From NCBI RefSeq assembly GCF_963664555.1, contig NZ_OY761461.1, forward strand, positions 682,001 to 746,000: a DNA stretch of 64,000 bases, in the 5' to 3' direction. Shown here one piece after another: positions 9,310 to 19,372 of this stretch. The position numbers and the translations under genes were made by a program. How positions within the stretch are numbered: position 1 is the first letter of the stretch; each line of letters opens with the position of its first letter. Below the pieces are notes generated by a model, which saw only the letters and a program-made list of their open reading frames with translations, was not told the origin of the DNA and made no database searches. This DNA is from Labilibaculum sp. Lineage in GTDB: Bacteria > Bacteroidota > Bacteroidia > Bacteroidales > Marinifilaceae.

Positions 9310-10152
9310 ATGGACATTAAGCCGATGCAAATCATTAATAGAAAGTATCCATTTTCTATTTTAAATACAAAACACCTTTTTCTTACAGGAATTGCAGTAA
9401 GTGCGATTCTGTATATTTTTCAACCTTTTGGATTTCATAGTTATGAAAAGAATAAAATTATTGCTTCACTAGGATTTGGGCTGATTACATTAGTCTGTCT
9501 GCTTTTTAGTAATAGTTTGGCCAAAAAACAACTTCATCTAATTTTCAATAAAAAGTGGACTATCCTTAAAGAAATAGGATACATACTTTTTGTCTTGATA
9601 TTAATCTCAGCATCAAACTTATATTACTTATCATTAATTGTTGATGGCTTTCAGGTAGGTGTATCGTCTTTTATTTACACATTATCGTTAACAAGTGCAA
9701 TTGGTATTTTTCCAATTACCGGAATCGTTTTAATTCGTTACAATAGCACTCTTAAATACAATTTGAACAAGATCATTCAAGAGGGACGTAGCTCCGAAGC
9801 TATGCAGAATAGTGCAGTCACTTTTGAAAACACAAACAAAACAGAGCCGGATTTTACAATTGGGATAAATAATTTTCTTTTTTTAGAAGCAATTAAGAAC
9901 CACGTTCATATTTATTATTTAGAGGATGGATTGGTGAAAACAACCAGCATTCGGAACACTCTTACCAATATTGAAAAGCAAGTAAATAATGATGCTGTTT
10001 TCCAATGTCATCGCTCTTTTTTAATCAACTTAAACCAAATAAAGACTGCAAAAGGAAATTCGAATGGATATAAAATTCACTTGAAAAATTACGAGCAGAC
10101 AATACCCGTTTCGAGAAAATATGTTCCTGAATTTCAAAAAATAATATACTAG
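9310..10152 (+). CDS. Membrane-bound LytTR-family transcription regulator
   Basis: 280-aa protein with four predicted transmembrane helices in the N-terminal half (about residues 24-42, 51-67, 85-105 and 117-143) and a C-terminal LytTR DNA-binding domain (about 182-280; FLFLEAIKNHVHIYY... FQCHRSFLINLNQI...VSRKYV). This is a one-component membrane sensor/regulator of the type common in Bacteroidota, without a receiver domain. No partner histidine kinase is adjacent. It converges with a TonB-receptor/TPR-like gene pair, which could be a target, but the sequence does not prove it. Confidence 0.88.
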   Translation: MDIKPMQIINRKYPFSILNTKHLFLTGIAVSAILYIFQPFGFHSYEKNKIIASLGFGLITLVCLLFSNSLAKKQLHLIFNKKWTILKEIGYILFVLILISASNLYYLSLIVDGFQVGVSSFIYTLSLTSAIGIFPITGIVLIRYNSTLKYNLNKIIQEGRSSEAMQNSAVTFENTNKTEPDFTIGINNFLFLEAIKNHVHIYYLEDGLVKTTSIRNTLTNIEKQVNNDAVFQCHRSFLINLNQIKTAKGNSNGYKIHLKNYEQTIPVSRKYVPEFQKIIY

Positions 10153-10208
10153 AGATTTGGATGATGAATCCATCATCCAATCTTTAAGTTTGAACGAATC
10201 AGTTTAAA

Positions 10209-10886
10209 TTACTCCTGGCTTGTACAATTTTGCTGAGCCGTTTTCAATTGTTGTTCTCCCCAATTAGGATCCAATTTGGTTTTTGGCGTAAAGGCTGAAA
10301 ACATCAATTCTATTTTTTTTAAATCCTCACAAAAAGAAGATTGATCGGCACCCGTAAATTGAGCCATTTTGTTTTTGAACAAAGTCAATAATAGAACGGG
10401 TCGTGGATTTTCTCCGTTGTAAGCAATTGCTTTGCTGTAAGCCGAAATTACTTCTTTGTAATAAATCTGCCCGTTTTGAGCCGGGTTTTGAGCAATTAAT
10501 GCCAGGTAGTAGTAGCCTTCCAAGGTGTAAACTTCCGATAAGTTGGCCGATTTGTTTTGTTTTAAACTTTCAATTGTAAGCAATGCCTCTTTTAGCAGCA
10601 CCTTTTGTTTTTCGATTGGTACAGAGAAGGATGCTTTCAAATCGAGAAAGGCGATGTAGTAAGTTGTTAGCCATTCATCAGGAAATATGGTTTCCAATCT
10701 TTTTATTTCATTCACAACAGAGAGAAGGTCTGCTTCATTTTGTGCCGTACTTAATTTGGAAAGACTGCTTCCCAGAATTTGGTGAAACTCAGATTTTGTA
10801 TTTTCATTGGTTGCAGTTTGGTTTTTGCACAATGCCTGATTTAATAACATTACCATAAAAACGAGTACTACGCATAATTTTTTCAT
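10209..10886 (-). CDS. Exported TPR-like protein, unknown function
   Basis: 225 aa with a signal peptide (MKKLCVVLVFMVMLLNQALC). The mature part is helical, with TPR-like helices (YYLALIAQNPAQNGQIYYKE VISAYSKAIAYNGENPRP region), and is periplasmic by inference. The Cys after the hydrophobic stretch could also make it a lipoprotein, though LNQALC is a weak lipobox. It follows the TonB-receptor gene at 57 nt on the same strand and is probably co-transcribed, so an accessory role to that receptor is plausible. Confidence 0.75.
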   Translation of the reverse strand: MKKLCVVLVFMVMLLNQALCKNQTATNENTKSEFHQILGSSLSKLSTAQNEADLLSVVNEIKRLETIFPDEWLTTYYIAFLDLKASFSVPIEKQKVLLKEALLTIESLKQNKSANLSEVYTLEGYYYLALIAQNPAQNGQIYYKEVISAYSKAIAYNGENPRPVLLLTLFKNKMAQFTGADQSSFCEDLKKIELMFSAFTPKTKLDPNWGEQQLKTAQQNCTSQE

Positions 10887-10943
10887 ATTCTTAAGTATTA
10901 AATTATTAGAATTTATTTTGTTGATTTTTTATTGATATGATTG

Positions 10944-13100
10944 TTAAAAGCTTGATACATCATAGGCTGAATCGCTTTTTAGCGATATGAAAATGCCCAC
11001 GTAATAGAATTGTTTTCTTGAATTGACTATTGGTTTGCGATTGTAAATCCCCTCTGCATTTGAAGTGTTCGAGTAAGTGTATCCATATACATTTTTCCTG
11101 CCTAAAACATTCGTGACAGAGGAATATAGAATTACATTTTTACTTAAAAGAAAGGTGATGTTGCAATCCAGACTATGGTATTCAGGAGCTTTGGAATTGA
11201 TAAAACCTGCTTTGTTTGGGTTGTTGTAAGGTCTTCCGCTGGCATAGGAATGGCTTACGCCAACATAAGCTTTTAAAGCAGGAATGGAATACCTTAGTGA
11301 GATGCTGGCGTTGTGTTTTGTTGAAAATAAAGGCGCCGATTCAATAGTGTACTCATTAAATAATCTTTTTGAGTCGTTATACGAGTAGGCCAAAGTGTAT
11401 TTCATTCGCAGAGAACTGCTTTCCCCGGATAAATAAGTGTCTATTCCTTTGCTGTTTCCATATCCCGATGAGGAATAGACATCATTTTGTAACAAGCCCA
11501 ATCCTTCGTATCTTTTTTTGTACAATTCCACTTTTAAAACGGTTCCCCCGAGCTCGTATGAACCGCTTAAAATATAATGCATGCAGGATTCTTGTCTTCC
11601 AATGTTATTTTTTGAGAACATCACATCGTCTTCCTGTTCCTGAAAGTATTTTCCAACAATTGCAGATGCTTGAAAACCATCATTGATGTAGTTCAATGAA
11701 AGTCGGGGAGCTAAATTCCAACTGTTTAGCAGTTCAGAATACTCCAATCTTGCAGAAGCATTTGCGTACAAGTATTTTTTCAATTTAAACTGATTGTCTA
11801 TATAACCTGCATATAAATTGCGTTGTAAATCATTATTCATCAAAAGGACTGACGAGTTGTCTTCATAAGTTTGGCTGTGGTTTTTTAAATAAGCTTCTAA
11901 GCCTCCGTGTAGTTTATAAAATTTAGAGATGCTTTTTTCAATTTTTGCTTTCGCATGAAGTTCACTTTCGTGATCGGTAAATGCATCACCAACCAAATTT
12001 GTATTTTTATATTTGTTTGATGCGTAGGAGTAAGCAGTCCCAAAAAATAAATGATAATTGTTCTTTGTTCGGGTTACGAAAGTGGAGTTGATGTAGTAAT
12101 TGTCTCGGGTTAAGTCAAAATTTCGGGTTGGGGAATTATTTAGATCATCAGTTATGGTTCTAATAAAAGCTGTTCTGTCAACTCCTAAATACAATTTATG
12201 AACAGAGTTCCTTCCTAATTGTGATCTGATTTGCACTTCACCGGCTAATGATCTGTAATCCTTTTTCCATTGATAGTCATCTGGAAATACTTTGCTGTAA
12301 AGACCCTTGTTGGTGTAATTCACATTGGCCGAAACAGATGCCTTTTTCCAGGCATAAGTACCACCACCACCAATGCTCAATGGCGATGCATTTACGCCAA
12401 ATTTTGTACTTGAGGCTACATCTTTTGTTTCCATAGGCAAAACGGATGACAAAGCCTGACCATATTCAGAGTCATATCCTCCTAACGATAAGTTGATACC
12501 TTTGAACAGGAAGGGAGAAAATCTCGACCGTACAGGAGTGTTCTGCGCTGTTGAGGTATATGGAAACAAAACATGCATTCCATCAATAAAAGTCTGACTT
12601 TCCCGGGTTTCTCCTCCGCGAACATAAAGTTTACCATCTTCACCTACTTTTTGAGTTCCCGGAAGAGTTTGCAGGGCTCCGTAAATGTCACCATTCGAAC
12701 TCCCTGTCAAAACCACATCAAGAGCATTCATTTTTTTCACCGTACGGCTTTTCCCAATACTAAATGTGCTTGCAGTAACTACAATCTCATCTAGGCCAAG
12801 TTCTTCCTGCTTCATGATAATAATCAGATCTTTTAAATTGGTAATTAGATCCATCTTTTCATGTGTTTGATATCCCAGACAACTCACCACTAAAACTTGT
12901 TTGCCATTCGATGTGCTTTCAAATTGGAAGAAACCTTCAGTATCTGTTGAGGCTCCTTCAACTGTTCCTTTTATATAAACATTGGCACCAATTAAAGCTT
13001 GTTTGTTTTCATCGAGTACTTTTCCACTAATCAGTGTCTGAGCACTTAGGCTAAATAAACTTAGCAGTAAAAATCCTGTCAGGTAAATCGACTTTTTCAT
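10944..13100 (-). CDS. TonB-dependent receptor
   Basis: 718 aa from the ATG at 13100. An upstream in-frame ATG at 13151 would only add 17 residues in front of the signal peptide MKKSIYLTGFLLLSLFSLSAQ, so the shorter start is chosen. A carboxypeptidase-like domain (about 24-108; VLDENKQALIGANVYIKG) is followed by a plug (about 115-225; LYVRGGETRESQTFIDGMHV) and a beta-barrel. There is no STN domain, so no direct FecR signalling is expected. The C-terminal end is not the usual aromatic-terminated strand (ends AYDVSSF). Substrate unknown. It forms a two-gene operon with the downstream TPR-like protein. Confidence 0.9.
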   Translation of the reverse strand: MKKSIYLTGFLLLSLFSLSAQTLISGKVLDENKQALIGANVYIKGTVEGASTDTEGFFQFESTSNGKQVLVVSCLGYQTHEKMDLITNLKDLIIIMKQEELGLDEIVVTASTFSIGKSRTVKKMNALDVVLTGSSNGDIYGALQTLPGTQKVGEDGKLYVRGGETRESQTFIDGMHVLFPYTSTAQNTPVRSRFSPFLFKGINLSLGGYDSEYGQALSSVLPMETKDVASSTKFGVNASPLSIGGGGTYAWKKASVSANVNYTNKGLYSKVFPDDYQWKKDYRSLAGEVQIRSQLGRNSVHKLYLGVDRTAFIRTITDDLNNSPTRNFDLTRDNYYINSTFVTRTKNNYHLFFGTAYSYASNKYKNTNLVGDAFTDHESELHAKAKIEKSISKFYKLHGGLEAYLKNHSQTYEDNSSVLLMNNDLQRNLYAGYIDNQFKLKKYLYANASARLEYSELLNSWNLAPRLSLNYINDGFQASAIVGKYFQEQEDDVMFSKNNIGRQESCMHYILSGSYELGGTVLKVELYKKRYEGLGLLQNDVYSSSGYGNSKGIDTYLSGESSSLRMKYTLAYSYNDSKRLFNEYTIESAPLFSTKHNASISLRYSIPALKAYVGVSHSYASGRPYNNPNKAGFINSKAPEYHSLDCNITFLLSKNVILYSSVTNVLGRKNVYGYTYSNTSNAEGIYNRKPIVNSRKQFYYVGIFISLKSDSAYDVSSF

Positions 13101-13402
13101 TTGTATCGTGATTAAAATCATTTTGTTTTCGATACAAGTATACATCGCCAATCAGGTACTTTTCAAATGTTTGGGATTCATATCTAAGATTAGGGACTAA
13201 TGACTATTGCTTGTGATCGGCGAATAGGTTTTGTGACGAATAACTAAGCTGTAAAGGCTATTTATTAAGGGATTTATCACGAGAGGATATCAATGGAATT
13301 TAGTGAATTAATTCTTTTTTCTCTTTAAGTAATAGGAATGATTTATTGTTGTATTTTTCCTAATCAGACAGATTGCGGAACTATTGTTTGGATGTAGTAA
13401 AC

Positions 13403-13434
13403 AAGTCCCCTTTAGGGGATTTAGGGGTGAAAAG
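13403..13434. repeat. Dispersed CCCC/GGGG element, copy 1
   Basis: AAGTCCCCTTTAGGGGATTT followed by AGGGGTGAAAAG. It is clearly related to 53566-53604, which carries the same order of blocks with small expansions of the C and G runs. The self-complementary CCCC...GGGG core can form a short hairpin. Confidence 0.6.
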
Positions 13435-13495
13435 AGAAATGTGACATTATATTGTTTTTCATACTTAAAACCATATTATCAGTAAAAAAGGACAT

Positions 13496-13526
13496 AAAAA
13501 AAGCTCCGGTTATTTGATCGGAGCTC
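13496..13526 (-). terminator. aspS terminator
   Basis: On the minus strand AGCTCCG...CGGAGCT is followed by a T-run (A-run 13496-13502 on the plus strand), about 20 nt after the aspS stop. Confidence 0.85.
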
Positions 13527-13547
13527 ATTCTTATTTTATAAAGATCT

Positions 13548-15305
13548 TTATTCAGACTTCTTTCTGTAGTCAAGACCCAATTCAATCATTTGTGCTTCGG
13601 CAATCGGCGATGGAGAATCAATCATTACATCACGACCCGAATTGTTTTTAGGGAATGCAATAACGTCTCTGATTGATTCGATACCTGCAAACATAGATGC
13701 CAAGCGGTCAAATCCAAAAGCGATTCCGCCGTGTGGTGGCGCACCATATTTAAATGCATTCATTAAGAAACCAAACTGAGCTTGTGCTTCTTCATCGGTA
13801 AAACCAAGATGCTTGAACATTCGAGCCTGAAGTTCTGTATCGTGAATACGAATAGAACCGCCGCCAATTTCAACACCATTAATTACCAAATCGTAAGCAT
13901 TGGCACGAACTTTACCAGGATCAGTTTCCAGCATATGCAAATCTTCTTTCTTAGGCGAAGTAAATGGATGGTGCATGGCGTGGAAACGTTCTGAATCTTC
14001 ATCCCACTCTAAAAGAGGGAAATCAACAACCCAAAGCGGAGCGTAAACATTCTTATCGCGCAAGCCTAACTGATTACCCATTTCCAAACGCAGTTCGCTT
14101 AGTTGAGGTAAAGTTTTCGCTTTTTCACCCACCAAAATCAAAATCAAATCGCCTGGTTTTGCGTTACAAGCTTCCGCCCATTTCTGCAATTGCTCTTCTC
14201 CGTAAAATTTATCAACCGATGATTTATATGAACCATCCTCATTGTATCGCAGGTAAACCAATCCTTTGGCTCCAATTTGCGGTTTTTTCACAAAATCAGT
14301 CAGCGCATCCAGTTGTTTACGAGTATAAGTAGCACATCCGGTAGCACAAATTGCTCCGATATATTCTGCTTCATCAAAAACTTTAAAGTCACTTCCTTTC
14401 GCAATTACGCTTAAGTCAACAAACTTCATGTCGAAACGGATATCAGGCTTATCGTTTCCATAAAATTCCATGGCATCAGCGTAATCCAATCTTGGAAATT
14501 TGAAGTTCATATCCACATTTTTCAATTTCTTGAATAAATGCTTGGTTAATCCTTCGAAAGTATCCAAGATATCATCTTGCTCAACAAAGGCCATTTCACA
14601 ATCAATCTGAGTAAATTCAGGTTGACGGTCGGCACGTAAATCTTCATCGCGGAAACATTTTACAATCTGATAGTAACGGTCGAAACCAGAAATCATCAAC
14701 AATTGTTTGAATACCTGGGGCGATTGCGGCAAAGCATAAAACTCACCCTGATTCATTCTCGAAGGAACAATAAAGTCACGGGCACCTTCTGGAGTAGATT
14801 TTATCAATACAGGAGTTTCTGTTTCAATAAAATTCAATTGATCCAAATAGTTACGAACCTCGATACCCATTTTGTGACGCAAAATTAAATTTTCGCGAAC
14901 ACAAGAACGACGTAAATCGAGGTAGCGATATTTCATTCTTAATTCATCACCACCATCTGTATTGTCTTCAATGGTAAAAGGAGGGATTGCCGATTTGCTC
15001 AAAATATTTATATCGTCAGCAATAATCTCAACGGCTCCTGTAGGTATTTTGTCGTTTTTACTTTGTCTTTCAGCAACTTTTCCAGTAATTGCAACAACGA
15101 ACTCACGGCCCAGTTTTCTAGCCTTTTCGCATAGTTCTGCATTGCTTTCCATATCGAAAACAAACTGAGTTATGCCATATCGATCACGAAGATCAACAAA
15201 GGTCATTCCTCCCAGATTACGTGCTTTTTGCACCCAACCGCTAAGTGTTACCGTATCGTTTACATTCTGAATTCTTAATTCTCCACAAGTATGAGTCCTG
15301 TACAT
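13548..15305 (-). CDS. aspS: Aspartyl-tRNA synthetase
   Basis: Class II aminoacyl-tRNA synthetase, 585 aa, the usual length for the bacterial form. It has an N-terminal OB anticodon-binding domain (about 1-105), a catalytic domain with motif 2 ([18 protein letters not shown]), a bacterial GAD insertion (about 290-400), and motif 3 ([12 protein letters not shown]). Cytoplasmic. The start [10 protein letters not shown] matches the family N-terminus. Monocistronic with its own terminator. Confidence 0.98.
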   Translation of the reverse strand: MYRTHTCGELRIQNVNDTVTLSGWVQKARNLGGMTFVDLRDRYGITQFVFDMESNAELCEKARKLGREFVVAITGKVAERQSKNDKIPTGAVEIIADDINILSKSAIPPFTIEDNTDGGDELRMKYRYLDLRRSCVRENLILRHKMGIEVRNYLDQLNFIETETPVLIKSTPEGARDFIVPSRMNQGEFYALPQSPQVFKQLLMISGFDRYYQIVKCFRDEDLRADRQPEFTQIDCEMAFVEQDDILDTFEGLTKHLFKKLKNVDMNFKFPRLDYADAMEFYGNDKPDIRFDMKFVDLSVIAKGSDFKVFDEAEYIGAICATGCATYTRKQLDALTDFVKKPQIGAKGLVYLRYNEDGSYKSSVDKFYGEEQLQKWAEACNAKPGDLILILVGEKAKTLPQLSELRLEMGNQLGLRDKNVYAPLWVVDFPLLEWDEDSERFHAMHHPFTSPKKEDLHMLETDPGKVRANAYDLVINGVEIGGGSIRIHDTELQARMFKHLGFTDEEAQAQFGFLMNAFKYGAPPHGGIAFGFDRLASMFAGIESIRDVIAFPKNNSGRDVMIDSPSPIAEAQMIELGLDYRKKSE

Positions 15306-15737
15306 CTTATACCATTTAATGATTTAACAAGCTTTAAGCTGATCCCTTTATTTCGGGTCGTTTAGTTGCTTTCAAACTTTTGATTAAGGTGAAAAGCAAC
15401 AATGCATGATAATAATCCAGCAATTTTCCGTCAAACAAAATAAATTCTCTAACGAACGACTAATTGTCAAAAGCTTTCTGATATCAACAGCGTTCTTTTT
15501 ATTACTGGTTTTGTTAACTTTGCGAAATTACTAACAATTTGCGAAATTGAATACGCTTTTATTAATAGATTGTTAGATTTTAGCGATAAGAAATGAAATT
15601 AGGTCTTGAATTGTATGAAAACAGTAGTTTATGAAGCTTTGTTTTGGAGGATAATTACAATATGAAGTATCTGCAGTAGTTCTGAATTAAGCTTTCTTTT
15701 TTTGATCAAAAATCTTACATCTTATATTTTTACTACA
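15306..15737. other. Divergent aspS/tadA control region
   Basis: Includes TAACTTTG at 15515-15522 (plus-strand -7 match without a clear -33) and a direct repeat TTTGCGAAATT at 15519-15529 and 15538-15548. No ORF of note. Confidence 0.5.
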
Positions 15738-16205
15738 ATGAACGAAGAGTCAATCATATCCCCATTTTCCGATGAATATTTTATGAAGCAGGCAATGCAG
15801 GAAGCTCATAAAGCTTTTGAGGCCGACGAGATTCCAGTGGGCGCTATTGTTGTGTGCAGCAATCGAATCATTGCACGATCGCATAATTTGACTGAACGAC
15901 TGAATGATGTGACCGCTCATGCCGAAATGCAGGCCATAACTGCAGCAGCCAATTTTTTGGGCGGAAAGTATTTAATTGATTGTACTTTATATGTAACGCT
16001 TGAACCATGCAATATGTGTGCAGGCGCTTTGGCATGGTCGCAAATTTCGAAAATTGTTTACGGCGCAGCAGATGATAAACGTGGATATTCCCGCTTTTCG
16101 CCCAATCCTCTGCACCCAAGAACAGAAGTCGTTTCAGGTATTATGGAACAGGAAAGTGCTGCTTTAATTCGCGATTTCTTCGCTCGTAAAAGAATGTCTC
16201 TGTAG
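15738..16205 (+). CDS. tadA: tRNA-specific adenosine deaminase
   Basis: Zinc deaminase converting A34 to inosine in tRNA-Arg, 155 aa. Zinc/catalytic motif H61-A-E63 and P90-C91-x-x-C94. The longer frame from the TTG at 15702 adds 12 non-conserved residues, so the ATG at 15738 is chosen. The C-terminal RDFFARKR tail is typical of TadA rather than of cytosine or guanine deaminases. A single gene with no obvious operon partner. Confidence 0.93.
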   Translation: MNEESIISPFSDEYFMKQAMQEAHKAFEADEIPVGAIVVCSNRIIARSHNLTERLNDVTAHAEMQAITAAANFLGGKYLIDCTLYVTLEPCNMCAGALAWSQISKIVYGAADDKRGYSRFSPNPLHPRTEVVSGIMEQESAALIRDFFARKRMSL

Positions 16206-16416
16206 AAATAAAGGAGAAAAGTGTAACGTAAAAAGGACAAAGTCCGATAAAATTATTATTTTTGCCGACAGCAGGTAAAAAGTGATTCGTAAAGTTTAGT
16301 TGGGATAATTCTACATTTTAGCACGATTACTTGCCAAACTACCATCCAACCAATTTGTAATCCATATTATTTTTTCGAAACTGAATAGTATATAATGCTG
16401 TTTCTGTGTTTGGTTC

Positions 16417-16448
16417 TTGTGATCCTTGCCGGAAATCCATTATCTTTA
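16417..16448 (+). promoter_or_regulatory. Putative deoD promoter
   Basis: TTG (16417-16419), 21-nt spacer, TATCTTTA (16441-16448). The last base differs from TAnnTTTG. The start codon is at 16475. Confidence 0.5.
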
Positions 16449-16474
16449 TTTGTAAATCTATAAATCAATATATC

Positions 16475-17191
16475 ATGAGTGCACACAATGAAGCCAAAAT
16501 GGGCGATATTGCTGAAACTATCCTTTTACCTGGAGATCCTTTACGGGCAAAATACATAGCCGATAATTTCCTGGAAGATGTGGTTTGTTACAACAAAGTA
16601 AGAAACATGCTGGGTTTCACAGGAACTTATAAAGGCAAACGCATTTCTGTGCAGGGAACGGGAATGGGCGTACCGTCAATTTCAATTTATTCTCATGAGC
16701 TGATTACGCAATATGGTGTGAAAAACCTGATTCGTATCGGAACCTGTGGATCATTTAACGAAGATGTGCACGTTCGCGACGTAATTTTGGCGATGACATC
16801 CTGTACCGACTCAGCCATCAATAAGAATTTATTTAAAGGCATGGATTATTCTCCATGTGCCGATTTTGGTTTGCTGAGCGATGCCCATAAGGCGGCCACC
16901 GAACAAGGCGTAAATATTAAAGTGGGCAGTACATTAACGTCCGATATTTTTTACCACGATTTAGAAAATAATCCTGAACCATTCAAAATTTGGGCAGATT
17001 ACGGCGTTTTAGCGGTAGAAATGGAAGCAACAGCTTTGTACACAATCGCAGCCCGAAACAAGGCGAAAGCGTTGGCTATTCTTACCGTTAGCGATCATAT
17101 CCTAACCGGCGAGGAGACAAGTGCCGAAGAGCGTCAAACAACTCTTCATACCATGATAAAAATTGGGTTGGAGACAGCAATCAGACAATAA
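16475..17191 (+). CDS. deoD: Purine-nucleoside phosphorylase, DeoD type
   Basis: Hexameric purine nucleoside phosphorylase (238 aa, typical length) cleaving inosine, guanosine and adenosine with phosphate. Conserved sections: [14 protein letters not shown] near the N-terminus, [32 protein letters not shown] and a late Asp in [10 protein letters not shown]. The ATG at 16475 is chosen over a longer upstream reading because homologues start near [14 protein letters not shown]. It acts in nucleoside salvage and ends at a strong terminator. Confidence 0.97.
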   Translation: MSAHNEAKMGDIAETILLPGDPLRAKYIADNFLEDVVCYNKVRNMLGFTGTYKGKRISVQGTGMGVPSISIYSHELITQYGVKNLIRIGTCGSFNEDVHVRDVILAMTSCTDSAINKNLFKGMDYSPCADFGLLSDAHKAATEQGVNIKVGSTLTSDIFYHDLENNPEPFKIWADYGVLAVEMEATALYTIAARNKAKALAILTVSDHILTGEETSAEERQTTLHTMIKIGLETAIRQ

Positions 17192-17222
17192 TTTTAGATC
17201 AGATATATTTATTGTAAGTAAG

Positions 17223-17256
17223 GGAGAAACTTTGGGGGAGTTTCTCCTTTTTTTTA
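17223..17256 (+). terminator. deoD terminator
   Basis: GGAGAAACT and AGTTTCTCC pair around a 7-nt loop, followed by a run of T. Confidence 0.9.
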
Positions 17257-17355
17257 TTTTCTGTTCCTGATTTGACTATAAGTTGGTTATGTCAGGGTAT
17301 GACTCGATTTTAGTTGAATTTTAATTTGGCATTACAATTCCTTAAGCATAAAAAA

Positions 17356-17985
17356 CTATTCGTATCCGTTTTTCTCCAAAAAATAAACCGCCTCACCTTG
17401 ATCTCCATTTTCCAAATCGGTCATTTCTATCCTGAAAATATCATATCCTTTTTTACTCAATTCTTTCGGGGCATCAACATGTAATAAATAGCCATTGCAT
17501 ATTCCATCTGAAATATACTCTTTCACTTTCTGTTTCATGTTAATTTTTACCGGTACTCCATTTACGTTAACCTTTACATCAAGCAAATCACGATCAGCGC
17601 AAAGATCTGTATAATCTATTGCTGATTTAGGAGAGGAAAAGTATTTAGATAAACTCATGGGTCTGCAATATATCGTATATCCGGGGCTTGCTCCTTCTAT
17701 TTTAAAAACGGTAACGCCATAAATCTCTAAGCGGTGATAATGAATATTCAACACCATATCTTCTTCAGCAATAACATTCCATGCCCAAAATTCAAGGCGC
17801 ATATCCTCCGGTGATAATAAAGAATTCGATTTTGGGTACTCACACATTTTCATCGATGCCAATGCAAGATATTTTCCTTTTTTCACGGTAAGGGAATATC
17901 TTCCATCGCTGTTGGTATAGGTTTCATACATTGATTCTGTTCCAAAGTTTCTACCTTTTAGTTTAGCCCCTAAAAAGACTGGAGT
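17356..17985 (-). pseudogene. 5'-truncated gene remnant, carboxypeptidase-like regulatory domain
   Basis: The first ATG in frame (17931) lies inside a conserved-looking segment. The open frame continues upstream to 17985 as TPVFLGAKLKGRNFGTESMY, then hits TAA right behind the aroA terminator. The pattern TPVFLGAKLKG...TYTNSDGRYSLTVKKGKY is a typical carboxypeptidase-regulatory-like beta-sandwich lacking its first strands and any signal peptide. The remaining ~190 residues are beta-rich and unrecognised. I read it as a gene whose 5' end was deleted. It could still be translated from 17931 as a 191-aa protein. Confidence 0.6.
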
Positions 17986-17996
17986 TTATAAAAAGG

Positions 17997-18030
17997 AAAA
18001 CCCGCTGGTTTTGACTCTAACGGGTTTTTT
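17997..18030 (-). terminator. aroA terminator (bidirectional shape)
   Basis: AAAACCCG...CGGGTTTT stem about 20 nt after the aroA stop. A T-rich stretch follows on the minus strand, and T6 follows on the plus strand too. Confidence 0.75.
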
Positions 18031-18048
18031 AATATTATCACTTTGGAT

Positions 18049-19272
18049 TTACTCCTTCACTTCAAAACCCAATTCTTTTAGTTGTTCCCAAAAATTAGGG
18101 TACGATTTTTTCACCACATCGGGCGAATCGATAATCACATCGGGGCGAACCAATGCGATGGGTGCAAATGCCATGGCCATCCGGTGATCGTGGTAAGTTT
18201 CGATCACAATATTTTCCTCTTTTGCTTTTCGTTCACCATCCCAGGCCAATTCGCCATCGGCAGGTTCGGTAAGAACGTAACCTAATTTTCCCAATTCGGT
18301 AATCAGAGCAAAAATACGATCGGTTTCTTTAATCTTTAAAGTCTCCAAACCGGTAAAATGAAAAGGAATGTCCTTTAAACAGGCACAAACGGCAAATGTC
18401 TGCGCCAAATCGGGCATCTGATTAAAATCGAACTTTAGTTTTGTGCACTTGCCTGCCATTTTTTCTATGAACATTCCCCGTTTCGAGAATTGAGCTTTTA
18501 CACCCAGCTTCTCAAAAACCGGAACCAATCCGGAATCACCCTGAAAACTGTTTCGTCTCAATCCGTCTAGATATAGTTTTCCTTCATCGGCCAAAGCCAT
18601 AAAAGCGAACCAATAAGATGCTCCTGACCAATCGCCCTCAACTACATAAGGAATCCGCTGATAGGCTTGATTTGCAATAAAAATTTCCTGCCCTTTAAAT
18701 TCCGATTTAATCCCAAATTCGGACATAATGTTCAGAGTCATTTCGATATAGGAGCGCGAAACAATTTTTCCCGTGAGCTTAATCCGCAAGCCTTTTTCAA
18801 GAGTTGGTGCAATTAAAAGCAATGCAGTAATGTACTGAGAGCTGGTAGTTCCTTTTAATTCAACTTCGTCGCCGGTAAGATTCGAACCAAAAATTTTAAG
18901 TGGCGGATAACCCTCTTTTTCCAAATAGGAGATTTGAGCGCCTATTGAGTTTAGTGCATCGACCAAAACACCAATAGGTCTTTCTTTCATTCTATGCGAA
19001 CCGGTTAGGGTCCATTCGCCAACAATTTTAGAAAGGTAAGCAGTTAGAAAACGCATGGTAGTTCCTGCATGTCCAACATCAAAACTGTTGGTATTGGAAT
19101 TTAGAATGCTCTGCATTGCTTTAGAATCGTCGCAATCCGAAAGATTTTTAATCGGCTCAAAATTGTAGCTTAAAGCATTAATGATTTGAACTCGGTTTGA
19201 AATGCTTTTAGAGGCGGGAAGAACAATTCTTCCTTCCAGTAAATTATTTTTTTTCGAAATGGAGTATTGCAT
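18049..19272 (-). CDS. aroA: 3-phosphoshikimate 1-carboxyvinyltransferase
   Basis: EPSP synthase of the shikimate pathway, 407 aa from the ATG at 19272. The longer reading from 19314 adds 14 unconserved residues. Motifs: LPASKSISNR near residue 20, GHAGTTMRFLTAYL, substrate-binding GTTSSQY, late KETDRI and a final DHRMAMAFAP. Slightly short compared with about 425-430 in proteobacteria, as in other Bacteroidota. Co-directional with apt (100-nt gap containing a hairpin). Confidence 0.96.
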   Translation of the reverse strand: MQYSISKKNNLLEGRIVLPASKSISNRVQIINALSYNFEPIKNLSDCDDSKAMQSILNSNTNSFDVGHAGTTMRFLTAYLSKIVGEWTLTGSHRMKERPIGVLVDALNSIGAQISYLEKEGYPPLKIFGSNLTGDEVELKGTTSSQYITALLLIAPTLEKGLRIKLTGKIVSRSYIEMTLNIMSEFGIKSEFKGQEIFIANQAYQRIPYVVEGDWSGASYWFAFMALADEGKLYLDGLRRNSFQGDSGLVPVFEKLGVKAQFSKRGMFIEKMAGKCTKLKFDFNQMPDLAQTFAVCACLKDIPFHFTGLETLKIKETDRIFALITELGKLGYVLTEPADGELAWDGERKAKEENIVIETYHDHRMAMAFAPIALVRPDVIIDSPDVVKKSYPNFWEQLKELGFEVKE

Positions 19273-19315
19273 CGAACTCAGTTTTGATCTATGGAAAATA
19301 TCGGGATAGCGCAAA

Positions 19316-19352
19316 TCAGGTCATCAAAACCATTTGAGTTAAGATGACCTGA
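19316..19352 (-). terminator. Stem-loop between apt and aroA
   Basis: Perfect 10-bp stem TCAGGTCATC/GATGACCTGA with a 17-nt loop and no clear U-tract on either strand. It could partly uncouple aroA from apt; weak as a terminator. Confidence 0.4.
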
Positions 19353-19372
19353 ATGATAAGGTTATGCTTTTT

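Larger units (their letters stand above)
13101..13547. other. Intergenic region TonB receptor / aspS
   Basis: Contains an inverted repeat TTGTATCG/CGATACAA (13101-13108 and 13130-13137) immediately upstream of the receptor ATG that could hide its ribosome site, a dispersed repeat at 13403-13434, and the aspS terminator. No gene seen. Confidence 0.55.

Noticed and set aside
13101..13151. N-terminal extension of the TonB receptor from the ATG at 13151
   Set aside because: It would place 17 residues before a normal signal peptide beginning MKKSIYL.
17356..17931. Intact 191-aa hypothetical gene
   Set aside because: The frame extends upstream of the ATG with meaningful sequence to a stop next to a terminator, so truncation is the better reading, although translation from 17931 is not excluded.
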